A stretch of 55,282 nucleotides of DNA. Source: Tubiluchus corallicola (Eukaryota; Priapulida; Priapulimorpha; Priapulimorphida; Tubiluchidae). Below, piece by piece: positions 1 to 13,155 of the stretch. The position numbers and the translations under genes are program-made. Below the pieces are notes generated by a model. The model was not told the DNA's origin. It searched no databases and saw only the letters and a program-made list of their open reading frames with translations. Every line of letters starts with the position of its first letter. The first letter of the stretch is position 1. Location of the stretch: NCBI GenBank assembly GCA_030141605.1, contig JAQGDQ010000413.1, positions 150,001 to 205,282 of the forward strand. Reading direction: 5' to 3'.

Positions 1-189
1 ATGTTGTGTAGAGTTACCTTGTGAAGTATATATATAATATATATATGTGAAGTTTATATAATATTCATTACAACAGTCGGTTAGTTTTATTAACTATTAC
101 TAATCAAGTCATTAAAACTGATTTTATTGTTTATAGTTATCGTTTAAAATACCTGAGGTCAATCCGTGCTGCCTGCTACAAGTTAGAAC

Positions 190-870
190 TAGAGGCATTT
201 TATATTTAAGGCAAAACCGGAGGTCAAACTGCAGATCAAAACAATCTACTCTTTAAAATATTGAAAGGAAACATACTATTTTTTTTTCAAAAATGACTTA
301 CATGAAAGAATTATTACCACACAAACACAATTTCATGTTGGCGCCACTAGTTCTTCAGTGTTACTCGCGTTTCACCATTCGCTAGTTAGACGGGCACCAG
401 CAACCTGCATTTCAGAAACGTTTTGCGCAAAAACAGGTGCTGTACCTCTCAGTTCAGATGTGTTAGATTGTGACGAACTGCACACGTTCGACAGCTCATG
501 CGTGAGCACAGCAGTAAATTTAAAATTTGAATATTTATTTTAAAACTTGCCTAGTTTTAGTACAACACACTGAATATCTTACAATAGCACCGTGCTTCCG
601 TTTTCGCTTTCACAAACACGTACAACACGCTCGCGGAATATTTTTGCTGTTGGAATTATGTTCGTTTGTGATGTCATCAATAGCTGGGCTCGCCCTTCGT
701 TAATTAAGTTTTTAATCTATTATTTAATCATCATAACGCTTTTGCGGTATTAATTGTGTTAAAACATATAGTTTTTTCGGACTTGAAAATGGGCTAGCAT
801 ATGAAAAATCATCCTGTCTTCCTTTAAGAGATATCACAATATATAAGTTTATAAGTTTATTTATTTCCAC
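190..870 (+). repeat. Unclassified dispersed repeat, copy 1 (inverted mate at 46.5-47.2 kb)
   Basis: This segment matches the reverse complement of 46535-47215 along its whole length, with many substitutions and small indels. Landmarks shared in order are a GCAAAACCGG block, a TTTAAAATATTGAAAGGAAA block, the CTAACTAGCGAATGG-type block, the CACAAACACGT-type block, a SWARPxLIKFLIYYLII-coding stretch near 690-730 and a CATCCTGTCTTCCTTTAAG block near 805-828. I see no terminal inverted repeats or poly(A) tail, so the class is unknown. The reading frame is broken in this copy. It is an old repeat family or an ancient transposon remnant. Confidence 0.75.
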
Positions 871-1837
871 TCTGCATCTAACAGTTATAATAAAAAATAC
901 AGATAATTTCACTGAAGCAAATATAAATATAAATGCAACATTATCCAGAAATTACAAAAGAGATTCTTATGCAGCATATACATGTGCAAATTACATTACA
1001 GAATAATTTTGATGCATACAGTTTGAGCCTAAAAGCATAGCTTGACAGGCCAAACGGTACGTGGAAATCTTAGAGAAGTGATTAATAATTGAAATAATAA
1101 TAATAATATATACATAAAAGTGTACATACGTATGTACAAATGTATATATATATATGTACATACGTATGTACAAATCATATACGATATTTTAGAATAAACT
1201 GCTACATAAACTTTAATAAATTTAACGAGGAAATTTACACAGCTACATATTTCTAACACCAACTCACGTAGGTATAATATAATCAGTGAAACTCGTGCAG
1301 CTTACGATGGGTTCACTGATGGCCATACAAATTAAACAACAAAACGATTAAGCATCTTAACCAATTTTAATCTCAAAAATCTTCAAGAATTCTTAAATCC
1401 AGTTGCAGAAATGAAGTCAATAGGACACAGAATTGAACGCGCGTATTACCAGAACTTGAGTTAATTAAAATCATTCGGTAGCTGTACGATCAAATTAAAT
1501 ACCTTTTGTCCAATTACAATGTCATAATTTGACAGCGTCGTCACACTTTCTTTTGATCGTATAAAGCCGCCATTCTCGGTGCCTTTGATATAAGTCGAAT
1601 TGAAATCTAAACCCCGGACTCGTGCTCCGCCTTTTTGCTGAGAGGAGAGGTGCCGCATACTTTTCTAATTGGACGAAGCATGGCAATGGTATGCCAAACG
1701 AGTGGTTGTTAGCAACGTTTTAATTAGTCCTGTTTGTGGCTGAAATTCAAATTTAGCGCAGTGAAAGGTTGCCGATGCGTCATTCACACCGAGGTCTTTC
1801 AGCACTCTTCTCTTTGCGAATCTTATTAAGCACAAGT
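871..1837. other. AT-rich stretch without a recognised gene
   Basis: No gene is recognised. The segment contains an AT-rich block with two identical 18-bp palindromes (1121-1138 and 1155-1172) separated by an alternating TA run, and otherwise unique-looking DNA. The short open frames here are not longer than chance would give. Confidence 0.5.
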
Positions 1838-1842
1838 TTATG

Positions 1843-1932
1843 TCGTTGCTGCTGCTGCTGTTTTTGCTGCTGTTGTTGCTGTTGTTGTTGTTGCTGATGT
1901 TGTTGTTGTGTTGTTGTTGTTGCTGCTGTTGT

Positions 1933-1970
<38 letters not shown>

Positions 1971-1993
1971 CTGCTGCTACTATTGTTGTTGTT

Positions 1994-2080
<87 letters not shown>

Positions 2081-2160
2081 ACTATTGTTGTTGTTATTGT
2101 TGTTGTTGTTGTTGTTCCTGTTGTTGTTGTTGTTGTTGTTGTTGTTATTGTTGCTCTTGC

Positions 2161-2200
<40 letters not shown>

Positions 2201-2370
2201 GCTGTTGCTGTTTTTGTTATTGTTGCTGTTGTTGTTGTTGCTGTTGTTGTTATTGTTGCTGTTGTTGTTGCTGCTGCTGTCGCTGCTGTTGTTGCTGCTC
2301 CTAATACTGTTGTTGTTGTTGCTGCTGCTGTTGCTGTTGTTGTTGTTATTGCTGCTGCTGTTGTTGTTAT
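1843..2370. repeat. (TTG/CTG)n trinucleotide cluster
   Basis: About 530 bp of interrupted TTG, CTG and occasional TAT or CTC triplets, almost all in a constant triplet phase. The poly-Leu, poly-Cys and poly-Asn/Ser frames on the two strands are therefore products of the triplet period and not evidence of a protein. Confidence 0.95.
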
Positions 2371-3770
<1,400 letters not shown>

Positions 3771-4035
3771 GAGAAAGACCGAATTGAAAGGTGGTAAAAA
3801 GGGAACAAGACTGGTCCAAATTCCGCGCGTACCGCCCTGACTGTGTTTACACTTAATGATAGTCCTACCTGACTGAGAGTAGGTGTAGATTACTGTCCCA
3901 CTATATCTAAATACTTGTGAAAAAATTGAACTTCACTCAAAGTCCTAGGAGAAGTTGAATGGCACTCGAAGAAGTGACCGGTGTCAAGTGTCCTTGACTC
4001 TTTCGCCGAGGTCACCGCTCCCCTTCATCACTTTC

Positions 4036-4271
4036 AAGGCTCCTACCCCAACAAGGCTCCTACCACAACAAGGCTCCTACCCCAACAAGGCTCCTACCCC
4101 AGCAAGGCTCCTACCCCAACAAGGCTCCTACCACAACAAGGCTCCTACCCCAACAAGGCTCCTACCACAACAAGGCTCCTACCACAACAAGGCTCCTACC
4201 CCAACAAGGCTCCTACCACAACAAGGCTCCTACCCCACAAGGCTCCTACCACACAAGGCTCCTACCCCAAC
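4036..4271. repeat. 17-bp minisatellite, about 14 units
   Basis: The unit is AAGGCTCCTACCCCAAC, alternating with a variant carrying CACAAC. Units are head to tail with a 17-bp period, and the last three are shortened by one or two bases. Two overlapping open frames across it (KAPTPT- and QGSYPN-type repeats) follow from a stop-free unit. Confidence 0.95.
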
Positions 4272-5259
4272 TATCTGTCACGTAAGTTTCGTGACTCCCC
4301 AACCCTTTGCGTTTGGGAGTTAACGTGATTTAAAAATTGGAAGACTGGACGTCTAACATAATATAATGATGATAATGAAAAAAGGTGATGATCAACGTTC
4401 AGAAATAAATAAATTTAAATCTAATCTAATCTAACGTATATAATGGGTTCCCATAGATACGAGACGCTAGAACTCATGGATGAAATAGAGATGAAGAGTA
4501 AAGCAAAAGTGGAAAAGACGAAACAAAATCTCTAGCAAATTTAAAGCAAAAACGTAAGAAACTAGAACACTTTTTCACTAGTAAAGTAAATAAAGCGATG
4601 TTTAAAATTTCCCGGCACCTTCCTCCTGGTTTCCTGCCCACAGAACTCCATCAAGAAATATCTAATGCTTCTAGATTGTTTGCTCTCTTCTAGAAAATTA
4701 TGTCCTACCCAAAAAACCGTAACACCTTATTTACTGTTTCGTCATTCCGACATAATTACACATGTATGTTGATATTCAGTTTGTACGTCATCTACAAATC
4801 CACACATCTACATGGAACGTCACGTAGGACAATGAACAATGAACAATGAACAATGATACATGAACGACAATTTTCTCAGTTTCTAAAAGGGAAATTGGAG
4901 ACAAAGCTGCTTTCTTTCAAAAACAGAAACACTTCTTATTACACACGTGTAGTACGAACTCGGTCTAATGAAATTAACCTTTTTCTCTCAGAAATAGGAG
5001 GCCCCAGAGATATTAAAGTCCGCTGAATTGATGCACATTCTCCATCGTGACCTACATAGAGATCTATGTACATAGGTCTTATGACTTCAGGCCTTTGTAC
5101 ACAACTCGTGATGAGTTCGAGTGGAAGGTGTTATTAAAATATTCCTTAATGCATCGTAGGTCTTGTGCTTAGTGCTTCATTCTAACGTTTGATCTTGAAA
5201 GCGTTTTTAAAGTACGTCACAGCAAGTGCAGTACACACTGATCTGCCTGCAAAGTAAGG
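4272..5259. other. Unique AT-rich DNA with a possible retroelement tail
   Basis: At 4400-4436 an AAATAAATAAATT stretch runs into three TCTAA units, which resembles a non-LTR retroelement 3' end, but no coding remnant precedes it. A short AACAATG repeat occurs near 4835-4855. Nothing else is recognised. Confidence 0.4.
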
Positions 5260-5261
5260 TG

Positions 5262-5340
5262 CACAAACGATGACTGCTTTGGCGACCGAAGTTAAGCAAC
5301 GCCAGATCTGATCAGTAAGTGAAGGTGAAAGCTAAGAAAA
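5262..5340 (+). pseudogene. Decayed 5S rRNA-like relic
   Basis: The core GACCGAAGTTAAGCAACG at about 5282-5300 matches the internal-control-region part of metazoan 5S rRNA. It is followed by a weakly matching counterpart of the TGGTTAGTACTTGGATGGG block. Upstream and downstream matches are poor, so this is a degraded copy. It could be a relic of a dispersed 5S gene or of a 5S-derived (SINE3-type) retroelement; an A-rich stretch follows it at 5340-5390. Confidence 0.45.
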
Positions 5341-6255
5341 CTGTTAATGAAACTGAATGAATAAACAAATAAATTAACAAACAAATAATTGTCTTTAAAG
5401 ATTATTCTTGGCAATTAACTACGTTCTGGTCCTGCCATAATCATCTAAATTATAGTGGTTTCTGATGTTGGCTTACAGTGTTCTAAAGTATCTTTACTTT
5501 AATCTTTAACTAAATTACAGACAGTATAAATTCTAGAAAACATATAGATAGTATAGATAGAAAGTATAGATAGTATACTTCAATTATAAAAACCCTTTTA
5601 GGGGGAAGTATCCAATATCCTTGTTTAGTGTTTACCCAAAAGCACACATGGAAGTCCGATAAACTTTTTGTCATTATATCAGATAATATCTGTTACCAAT
5701 TTCAGTTCATTGGACTAGTAACTGAATCTTCGTGGTTAACAATAACTGCATGGTCAAATAACTGAATGGTAGAAGGTTTAGCTAAGGTTTCCGTTATAGC
5801 AAGTGGATGGTCTCTACATCTTGCTACTGCTAGACCAAGAGACAATGCAGAAATGTGCAAACCAGGAGGCATATCTACTCATAGAGTACCTTTCCGTCAT
5901 TCACCAACTTTGCACATTGGCAGACATCAGACTGGTAAATGGTAACAACAAGCGTCCGCTACTTGACAGAAGGATTCTGGACTGTAGATATACCGCAGTC
6001 ATAGTGAAAGATTTAGAAAATAGTTGAACTTACACATTAAAAGCTGCTGTACCATTTTGTAACGAGGATTTGGCTCCTACTGTATTACATTAATTGCTAC
6101 ATCCCTTGGTCGGGACTTGAGTTTTTAGCTATTTGGATATAACCTTTCTAATTGTCTAACTATTTCCACACAGTGATAAATATTGTATTAATTATTTCAA
6201 TATTTTAAACTTTATTCACACATTAAAAAGTACATAGCATTACACAAAAATATTA
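5341..6255. other. AT-rich DNA, nothing recognised
   Basis: Contains a 74-codon open frame at 5803-6027 with no recognisable motif; I do not consider it a gene. Confidence 0.45.
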
Positions 6256-6261
6256 AAACAC

Positions 6262-7508
6262 TCAACTGTACTATAAAATTACAATAAAAACTACTAAACT
6301 ATTTACATATATACAGTTCTACACTCAACTGTACTATAAAAATACAATAGAAACTACTAAAATATTTACATATATACTGTACTGCACTCAACTGTACTAT
6401 AAAAGTACAATAGAAACTACTAAAATATTTATATACATACTGTACTACACTCAACTGTACTATAAAATTACAATAGAAACTACTAAAATATTTACATATA
6501 TACTGTACTACACTCAACTGTACTATAAAATTACAATAGAAACTACTAAAATATTTACATATATACTGTACTACACTCAACTGTACTATAAAATTACAAT
6601 AGAAACTACTAAAATATTTACATATATACTGTACTACACTCAACTGTACTATAAAATTACAATAGAAACTACTAAAATATTTACATATATACTATACTAC
6701 ACTCAACTGTACTGTAAAATTACAATAGAAACTAGTAAAATATTTACATATATACTGTACTACAGTCAACTGTACTATAAAATTACAATAGAAACTACTA
6801 AAATATTTACATATATACTGTACTACACTCAACTGTACTATAAAATTACAATAGAAACTACTAAAATATTTACGTATATACTGTACTGCACTCAACTGTA
6901 CTATAAAATTACAATAGAAACTACTAAAATATTTACATACATACTGTACTGCACTCAACTGTACTGTAAAATTACAATAGAAACTAGTAAAATATTTACA
7001 TATATACTGTACTGCACTCAACTGTACTATAAAATTACAATAGAAACTACTAAAATATTTGCATACATTCTGTACTGCACTCAACTGTACTATAGAATTA
7101 CAATGGAAACTGCTAAAATATTTGCATATATACTGTACTACACTCAACTGTACTATAAAATTACAATAGAAACTAGTAAAATATTTGCATATATACTGTA
7201 CTACACTCAACTGTACTATAAAATTACAATAGAAACTAGTAAAATATTTACATATATACTATACTACACTCAACTGTACTATAAAATTACAATAGAAACT
7301 AGTAAAATATTTACATATATACTGTACTACACACAACTGTACTGTAAAATTACAAAAGAAACTAGTAAAATATTTGCATATATACTGTACTACACTCAAC
7401 TGTACTATAAAATTACAAAAGAAACTAGTAAAATATTTACATATATACTGTACTACACACAACTGTACTGTAAAATTACAAAAGAAACTAGTAAAATATT
7501 TGCATATA
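6262..7508. repeat. 63-bp minisatellite, 20 units
   Basis: The AATATTT landmark recurs at exact 63-bp steps from 6298 to 7495, with no net insertion or deletion across 20 units. Units differ by point changes (ACTACT against ACTAGT, TACATA against TGCATA, ACTATA against ACTGTA), which cluster into sub-blocks. Because 63 is divisible by three and the unit lacks stops in some frames, long open frames appear on both strands (21-residue repeats containing QYICKYF). I read these as passenger frames, not genes. Confidence 0.95.
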
Positions 7509-8315
7509 TACATACAGACGCACCCAGACACCAGACACAAATACTCAGGACAGATCATTAAATGAACAATACACAGGGGGAGGTATCACACCCAATAAAA
7601 GTTACACATTTAAATTTATAAAGGATAATAAGAAAGCAATGTAATTTGAATCATTGCTTTTAAGAGTTTTGTCAGTATTAAAATATTAAAATATGGCTGG
7701 TACAGGCTGTGTCAATGTAGCAGTGTATATTATAACTATACATTATACATGTAACTGGTATTTTGATTTGCATAATGTATGTACGTGTTTTTGTAGCACG
7801 TAAGCCGTTTTAGTTTGCGACAAAAGCGACTGATTTTGAGTCTTTTCATCTTCTTCTGTGCAACGATTCGCCGCCATGTTTGTGCAACTCAAACTGAAAA
7901 GGAAATGTAAGCAGCGTAAAGTATATTTTGATTAACATGAAAACTGGGCAATGTTTTTAAATGCAGAGAAATGTATTTTTAATCTGCTATTTGCTATTGT
8001 CGACAAACGCGTGAACAAGATTGTGTATTGATTGCTTTAAAAGTGCAGATGCAAACGTGCCGCCACGGAACAGAGCTAAGAGAACAATATTATGAAACTT
8101 TTGCGTGAAAGAACCGACGAATAATGATTAAAGTGCATGTTAACACTTTTCTATTAATCAAATCTTAAATGAAAGGGCAAGTCACTTAGCATATTGCGCT
8201 CATTTAACTGTTATCACTTAAACTTAGAAGAATTCAGCAATGAAATTTGCATAAAAACTTTCTATAATGCATAAAGTTCATTTATACTACAGCTGTATAA
8301 TAATTTTCAAGCGCG
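7509..8315. other. Unique DNA, nothing recognised
   Basis: No coding sequence or element recognised. A CGCCGCCATGTTTG motif near 7870 resembles a YY1-type site, but there is no supporting context. Confidence 0.45.
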
Positions 8316-8332
8316 ATGGTAGCCGCTATTCA
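8316..8332. repeat. Target-site duplication, left copy (17 bp)
   Basis: ATGGTAGCCGCTATTCA is repeated exactly at 8821-8837 and brackets the RTE-derived insertion. Confidence 0.9.
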
Positions 8333-8820
8333 ACCTAGCCACTGGGGGGGGGGGGCAAACCAGCCCAACTCAGTGCCGGTCCCAAGCCCGGATAAATAGG
8401 GAGGGTTAGGGTCAGGAAGGGCATCCGCCTGTAAAAACTGCGCCAAAGCCTTCTATGAATGAGTCGGTGAGACTTAAAGGTAAAGTCCACAAAGAAGTGG
8501 TCAGACCCGCTCTAATTTATGGGCTGGAAGCAGCTTCTCTAAAGAAGACCGAAGAGAAGAAAATGGGTGTGGTGGAGATGAGGATGTTGAGATGAATGGT
8601 GGGAATAACAAGAAGAGATAAAATTAGAAATAATAATATCAGAGGAACAGCAAAAGTAGTGGAAGCCTCACAAGATTGCGATGGTATGGACACCTGAAAA
8701 GAAGAGTCTGTGAAGATCTTGTGGGAAGGGAAGACATAAATAAAGAGATGGTCAACAACAGGAGTGCGTGGAAAAGACTCATTCACAACGGCGACCCCGA
8801 ATAGGGAAAAGCTGGGAAGA
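8333..8820 (+). mobile_element. Short RTE-derived non-LTR element, copy A
   Basis: A 488-bp insertion bracketed by a perfect 17-bp target-site duplication. It begins with ACCTAGCCACTGGG and a G-run, continues with a GTGCCGGTCCCAAGCCCGG block, then carries the C-terminal coding part of an RTE-like reverse transcriptase ([36 protein letters not shown]). It ends with the CGACCCCGAATAGGGAAAAG 3' block. This copy has a TGA in place of a conserved Trp codon at 8593-8595, and a frame change before the WYGHLKRR-type stretch near 8680. It cannot encode a working enzyme and must have been moved in trans. Copy B at 35.6 kb starts at the same base, so this is a defined short family and not a random truncation. 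Confidence 0.85.
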
Positions 8821-8837
8821 ATGGTAGCCGCTATTCA
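8821..8837. repeat. Target-site duplication, right copy (17 bp)
   Basis: Exact copy of 8316-8332 immediately after the element's AAGA end. Confidence 0.9.
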
Positions 8838-11059
8838 CTTGAAAGTTATGACGTAACTGGTGGACTTCGTGATTTTTCGTAAGCGCATCGCGGCTTTCGG
8901 GTAAGTGTGCCCTGCGTTAATTAATTCAAACTTTTGCAACTTCCTAAAGTTCATGCAAAAATGTCACAAAATTAGCTGTTTAATTTATTGTAAAAATCTT
9001 TTGATGGAAATTGACAGTGCATTGACTTTTCTTCAGCCTATGAATGACGTCACTGTGGGAAGAATGGACATTCAAAATGGGGGGACATCCCAAGAGTGAA
9101 GGGGTCGTCACCTTAATGCTTTAAAGTGATTTTACTAATTACACGAATTTGTTTCGCACACTTTTATTACTAAATGCTTGCAACATTTTTCACGAACGTT
9201 GAAATAAGCCCAACTTCCCGGAAGGTTTGGTGTTTCCTTTAAGGAAATTGTACAAATTGTACAAATCACTGAAAATGATCAAACGACGACGAAACTAATA
9301 AATTGTCGGTACCAACATCTTTTAGAACTTTAATGCCGTTTACATAAGTTCTCGCTAACGTCAGAGAGATCTACAAGCCTAAAACATAAAATACTTAGTC
9401 AAAAAAGGGTTAAACTGCTATACAGTTCGCAGCAAATTATCACAAATAATTACAATACTAAAGCTCTCTTCTGAAATATTGCATCCTTTCTATTGTGATC
9501 GGCAAGTTTTCTTGTCATGTTGGATTTAAAGCACAAGAAAACCCTCCACTTGCATAAAGCTTAAAAAATTCGTCTCGAAATTTTCTACCACTTACCTACT
9601 GCCTTTTTGTATGCAGGGTTTGCATCGGCCGTAACGCTGTATAAAACGTGTAAATTTAAACTCCCGCGATGACCGTTAGGCGCAGCCATTTTTATGGTAG
9701 GTTGTTTGAAACAAGTTTTGATAACATTAAGTAAAGTTTGAAAAAATAATCAGAGCATTCATAGCATACATGTTGCTAATTAAGTAAAATTTTGGGTTAT
9801 AATTTAACATTGCCTTTTCTTTTCCTGATTTGCGTGGCGTAGTGACGTCATGTAATGGCGCCGTCGGAACAGTATTGCGGGAGATTTAAAATGAAAACAA
9901 ACTAAAATTTCTTTCAACGCGAGTACGATATGTGCATAAAATTACAGTAAAGTAATATAAATTTTTTAAGGCGGTTTTTCTGAAACCTACATCAGGCGCC
10001 CCCTTTCTTGTCCTTGAAGCATAATCCCGATTTTGGCCAATTTTTTGTTGAGGGTGTACCTGAAACCGTTATCTAACAGAATCTGAAGTGAAAATTTCTA
10101 TTGCAATTTGTTCTAGGCACCCCGTTACTAGGAACTATCTTTACCCACCCAAACCAGGCACCCCGTTACTAGGAACTATCTTTACCCACCTAAACCTAGC
10201 CGGCTCACTGTATTCGGTTAAACAGTAAGACTCTAAACGCTGCATTGTGAGCGCTAAATTGCCACTTCTTGACAGAAATTATTTAAATTAAAAGAAACTG
10301 CGTATATGCTCTGTGAATACATCGCATAAAGCGCCACCTACAACGATGACTCTTCTGGGTACAGCACAATGCGACCCACTCTCGTCACTACTCTTCAAAC
10401 TGTTTGCGTTTTACTTCATACACACGATTACATTGTGATTTTTTCCCTTCGCGGTTACTGCAAATACTGGAGGTTGCCAGACAATGGAAGCCCTGAGCCA
10501 CTTGTATAAACATGTTCTGTTTCTTCTTCTGATGGGAATCCGGCGTGTGTTACCAGCGTCTGGGACAGACCCTGACGAGTGTCCAATAACTGCCGTTATT
10601 ATGTTTGATAATATTCCATCTTTGTTGGCAAGGATCGTTGGGTTTACTTAATGTAATTAGCATGGCAATTGGCTACTGGACAATAGGCCTTTACCAGGTT
10701 TTAGAATGCTCGCTCCTAGGTAGCGTTTCTCATTACGCCTTTGCCTACTTAATTAAAAACAAATATTTAAGGTTTGATGTCAAAATACTCCCGTTAAATA
10801 TGTGTACATGCGTTCACCTGAGTACATATTAGGGCCTCGTGAAAGATGCTTAGGAAAAGATAGATCACCACAGCTCGTGAATTAGCTGTTCAAACATAAT
10901 AACGATGACATTTTACAATAGTTACTAAATGATGGAAAATAGATTTAATGGTTCATGTATATCTCCTTTATCAATACACTAGTCTTACAATAATACTATA
11001 AAATATATAATGATGATATGCCTAGTGATGGGTAATATAATTTATATGTCTGTTAAAAC
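8838..11059. other. Mostly unique DNA with a 41-bp tandem duplication
   Basis: No gene recognised. An approximately 41-bp sequence starting AGGCACCCCGTTACTAGG is duplicated in tandem at 10115-10155 and 10156-10195 with one substitution. TGACGTCA palindromes occur at 9045-9052 and 9843-9850. Short open frames here carry no motif I can identify. Confidence 0.5.
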
Positions 11060-11340
11060 TCTTAAAGTGAAAGAAATATATGACATGTATTGTCTTCATT
11101 TCATGTATCAGTATCATAATTCACTACTTCCACCAACTTTTCAATCATATTTCAGTCCAGTTTCAAATCAACATGATCATTACACAAGATATTCAGTCGG
11201 AAACTATGTACTCCCTCTTCCAAAAACAAATATAATGAAACAGTCATCAAAATATAATGCTATTAAAATATGGTCATCACATATATGGAACACATACAGT
11301 AACATTAACAAAATGAATTAGGCCAAAATATAAAGAAAAG
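11060..11340 (+). mobile_element. LINE reverse transcriptase C-terminal fragment (Jockey/CR1-like)
   Basis: The frame ending at the TAG at 11319-11321 encodes a peptide of the type found at the very C-terminus of Jockey/CR1/RTE-X LINE polyproteins: KVKEIYDMYCLHFMYQYHN, LLPPTFQSYF, YTRYSVGNYVLPLPKTN, and IKIWSSHIWN close to the stop. The upstream reverse transcriptase and endonuclease domains are absent, which is the usual result of 5' truncation. An A-rich stretch (AAAGAAAAGAAAAAAAA) follows the stop. Assignment rests on family knowledge, not a search. Confidence 0.7.
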
Positions 11341-11529
11341 AAAAAAAATCACAGACACTGTATCAAAAGAACAACACAAACTAATTATGTAGTATAATCC
11401 TCTAAGATGAGACACTGGACACTTCAGTTGCTTTAGCCACATTCTGTATGCATAGACTTATACTATACCAAATGTTGATGCCGTTATGGGGATATGTCAC
11501 ATAATGAGAGATGTGAGTGGCAGTGTGGC

Positions 11530-11600
11530 ATTCAAAAATCCCCATGGAGGTCACCCATTCATTTACTAGTCAGGCTCGTCGTTCTAAGCCAAGCATATCG
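11530..11600 (-). pseudogene. Decayed 5S rRNA-like relic
   Basis: On the minus strand the segment resembles the 3' half of 5S rRNA. The plus strand reads GGAGGTCACCCATTC, then TACTAGTCAGGCTC, against GGCGGTCACCCATCC and TACTAACCAGGCTC in the better copy at 41.5 kb. The remaining helix sequence is lost. It could equally be a relic of a 5S-derived SINE. Confidence 0.5.
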
Positions 11601-12699
11601 TGACCACTCAGCTGTTTCTCATTTCTTAAACATGATGGAATCTCATCAAGATTGATTTAACTTCATATAATCTCCGATTTGTTGCTTTAATGCCTGTTTG
11701 TCACGTTTTGCTGCAGCGGTTTGTTCTTCATTTTCTTACAACTCAGAGACGTAGGACTGTTGAACAAAACTCTAGGACAAAGTAATTTGTTGTAACATTA
11801 TCTCTATTCTCCGTAAGCGTGAAAAAGCCAGGTAAATTACGAGAAATGTGACCGGAAAAACACATGCAGACGAAATAAAATTTCCTCACACCTGTATCAT
11901 TAACGCAGACGCTATTGTTAGATAATGCACGTATCAAACTAAGCACAAATCACACCTCATACAAGACGTGATAATTCAATAAGGTTATTAGCAATTAATG
12001 TATCGGAGATGAATGGGCCCTCATCTAAACTGATTTACCTTTTCAATGCGAGATCTGCTTAATCACCAGCCGCTGTTATTTTGGTTTCATTTTCGCAGCC
12101 GTCAAAAGAGCACTCTCGTTGGAGAACCCGGCCAGGTATAGACAATGACATTATGCAGATGTGGCCGCACGCAACCTGGGGAGAACCATAATGGTTATGA
12201 TTGCATAGACAGCATGCAATAATTGTTCAGTTAGGAATAATTCTTTACTAAATCGGGAGCTCAACTGTTGCAATTAGGCGTGAACAGTGTGTGCTCGGGG
12301 TGTCAATTTGCGTGCGCTGTGCAGGCGCGTGCTGCTACATCTGCATACCTGATTTAGGCACAGAATGGTTTTGCGTGAAAATCGGAAATTAATATTAATT
12401 CAGCGCCTTTAAACACAGTTTTTCTTGCCGTTGCCGTAACAGTGTACAACCGTGACCTTCAGTAGTTGTGAAGTAAGATCCATGTTGCATAGGCTCCCTA
12501 TCACAACACTTGTAACCTGTAGATTATTAACACATTGAAGTAGCCAATTAGCAACGGTTTCTCATTAATACATTTAATCTATGTTTACAGGCTACCCGCC
12601 AGTTTACTAGCGTAGTTCATTACCTGTGAGTTGCTGTAGTCAACGTGTTAATCAAAGCAGTTAACACATTATAACAGGTAACATTTCCATATATTCCTT
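11601..12699. other. Unique DNA, nothing recognised
   Basis: No gene, RNA or element recognised. Confidence 0.45.
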
Positions 12700-12702
12700 T
12701 CC

Positions 12703-13155
12703 TTTTATTCATTCATTCATTCGTTCGTTCGTTCGTTCATTCGTTCGTTCATTCGTTCATTTATTCATTCGTTCATTCGTTCATTCGTTCATTCATTCAT
12801 TCATTCATTCGTTCATTCGTTCATTCGTTCATTCGTTCATTCATTCATTCATTCATTCATTCATTCATTCATTCATTCATTCATTCATTCATTCGTTCGT
12901 TCGTTCGTTCGTTCATTTATTCATTCGTTCATTCGTTCATTCGTTCATACATTCGTTCCTTCATTCGTTCATTTGTTTGTTCATTCGTTCGTTCGTTCGT
13001 TCGTTCGTTCATTTATTCATTTATTTATTTATTCATTTATTCGTTTGTTCATTCGATCATTCGTTCATTCGTTCATTTATTCATTTATTTATTTATTCAT
13101 TCGTTTATTCATTCATTTATTCACTGATTCAATCATTTATTAATTTATTTGGAGT
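12703..13155. repeat. (TTCA/TTCG)n tetranucleotide array
   Basis: About 450 bp of TTCA and TTCG tetramers in runs, decaying to TTTA at the right end. The Phe-Ile-His-Arg-Ser frames are repeat translations. The complementary motif follows at 13.5 kb in the opposite orientation. Confidence 0.95.

Noticed and set aside
3985-4040. Ty3/Gypsy reverse transcriptase fragment (DSFAEVTAPLHHF)
   Set aside because: The resemblance to the FAExxAPLxxL stretch is only about a dozen residues and the 17-bp minisatellite interrupts it immediately. Too short to support.
6262-7508. CRISPR array
   Set aside because: Repeats are head to tail without distinct spacers, the genome is eukaryotic and no cas gene is present. 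The same holds for the 51-, 84- and 91-bp arrays.
6299-7561. Long repeat-protein frames on both strands in the 63-bp array
   Set aside because: The unit is a multiple of three and stop-free in those frames; both strands being open argues for a passenger effect.
8396-8412. Telomere-like GGGAGGGTTAGGG
   Set aside because: It is part of the RTE-derived element's head and occurs in both copies; there is no tandem TTAGGG.
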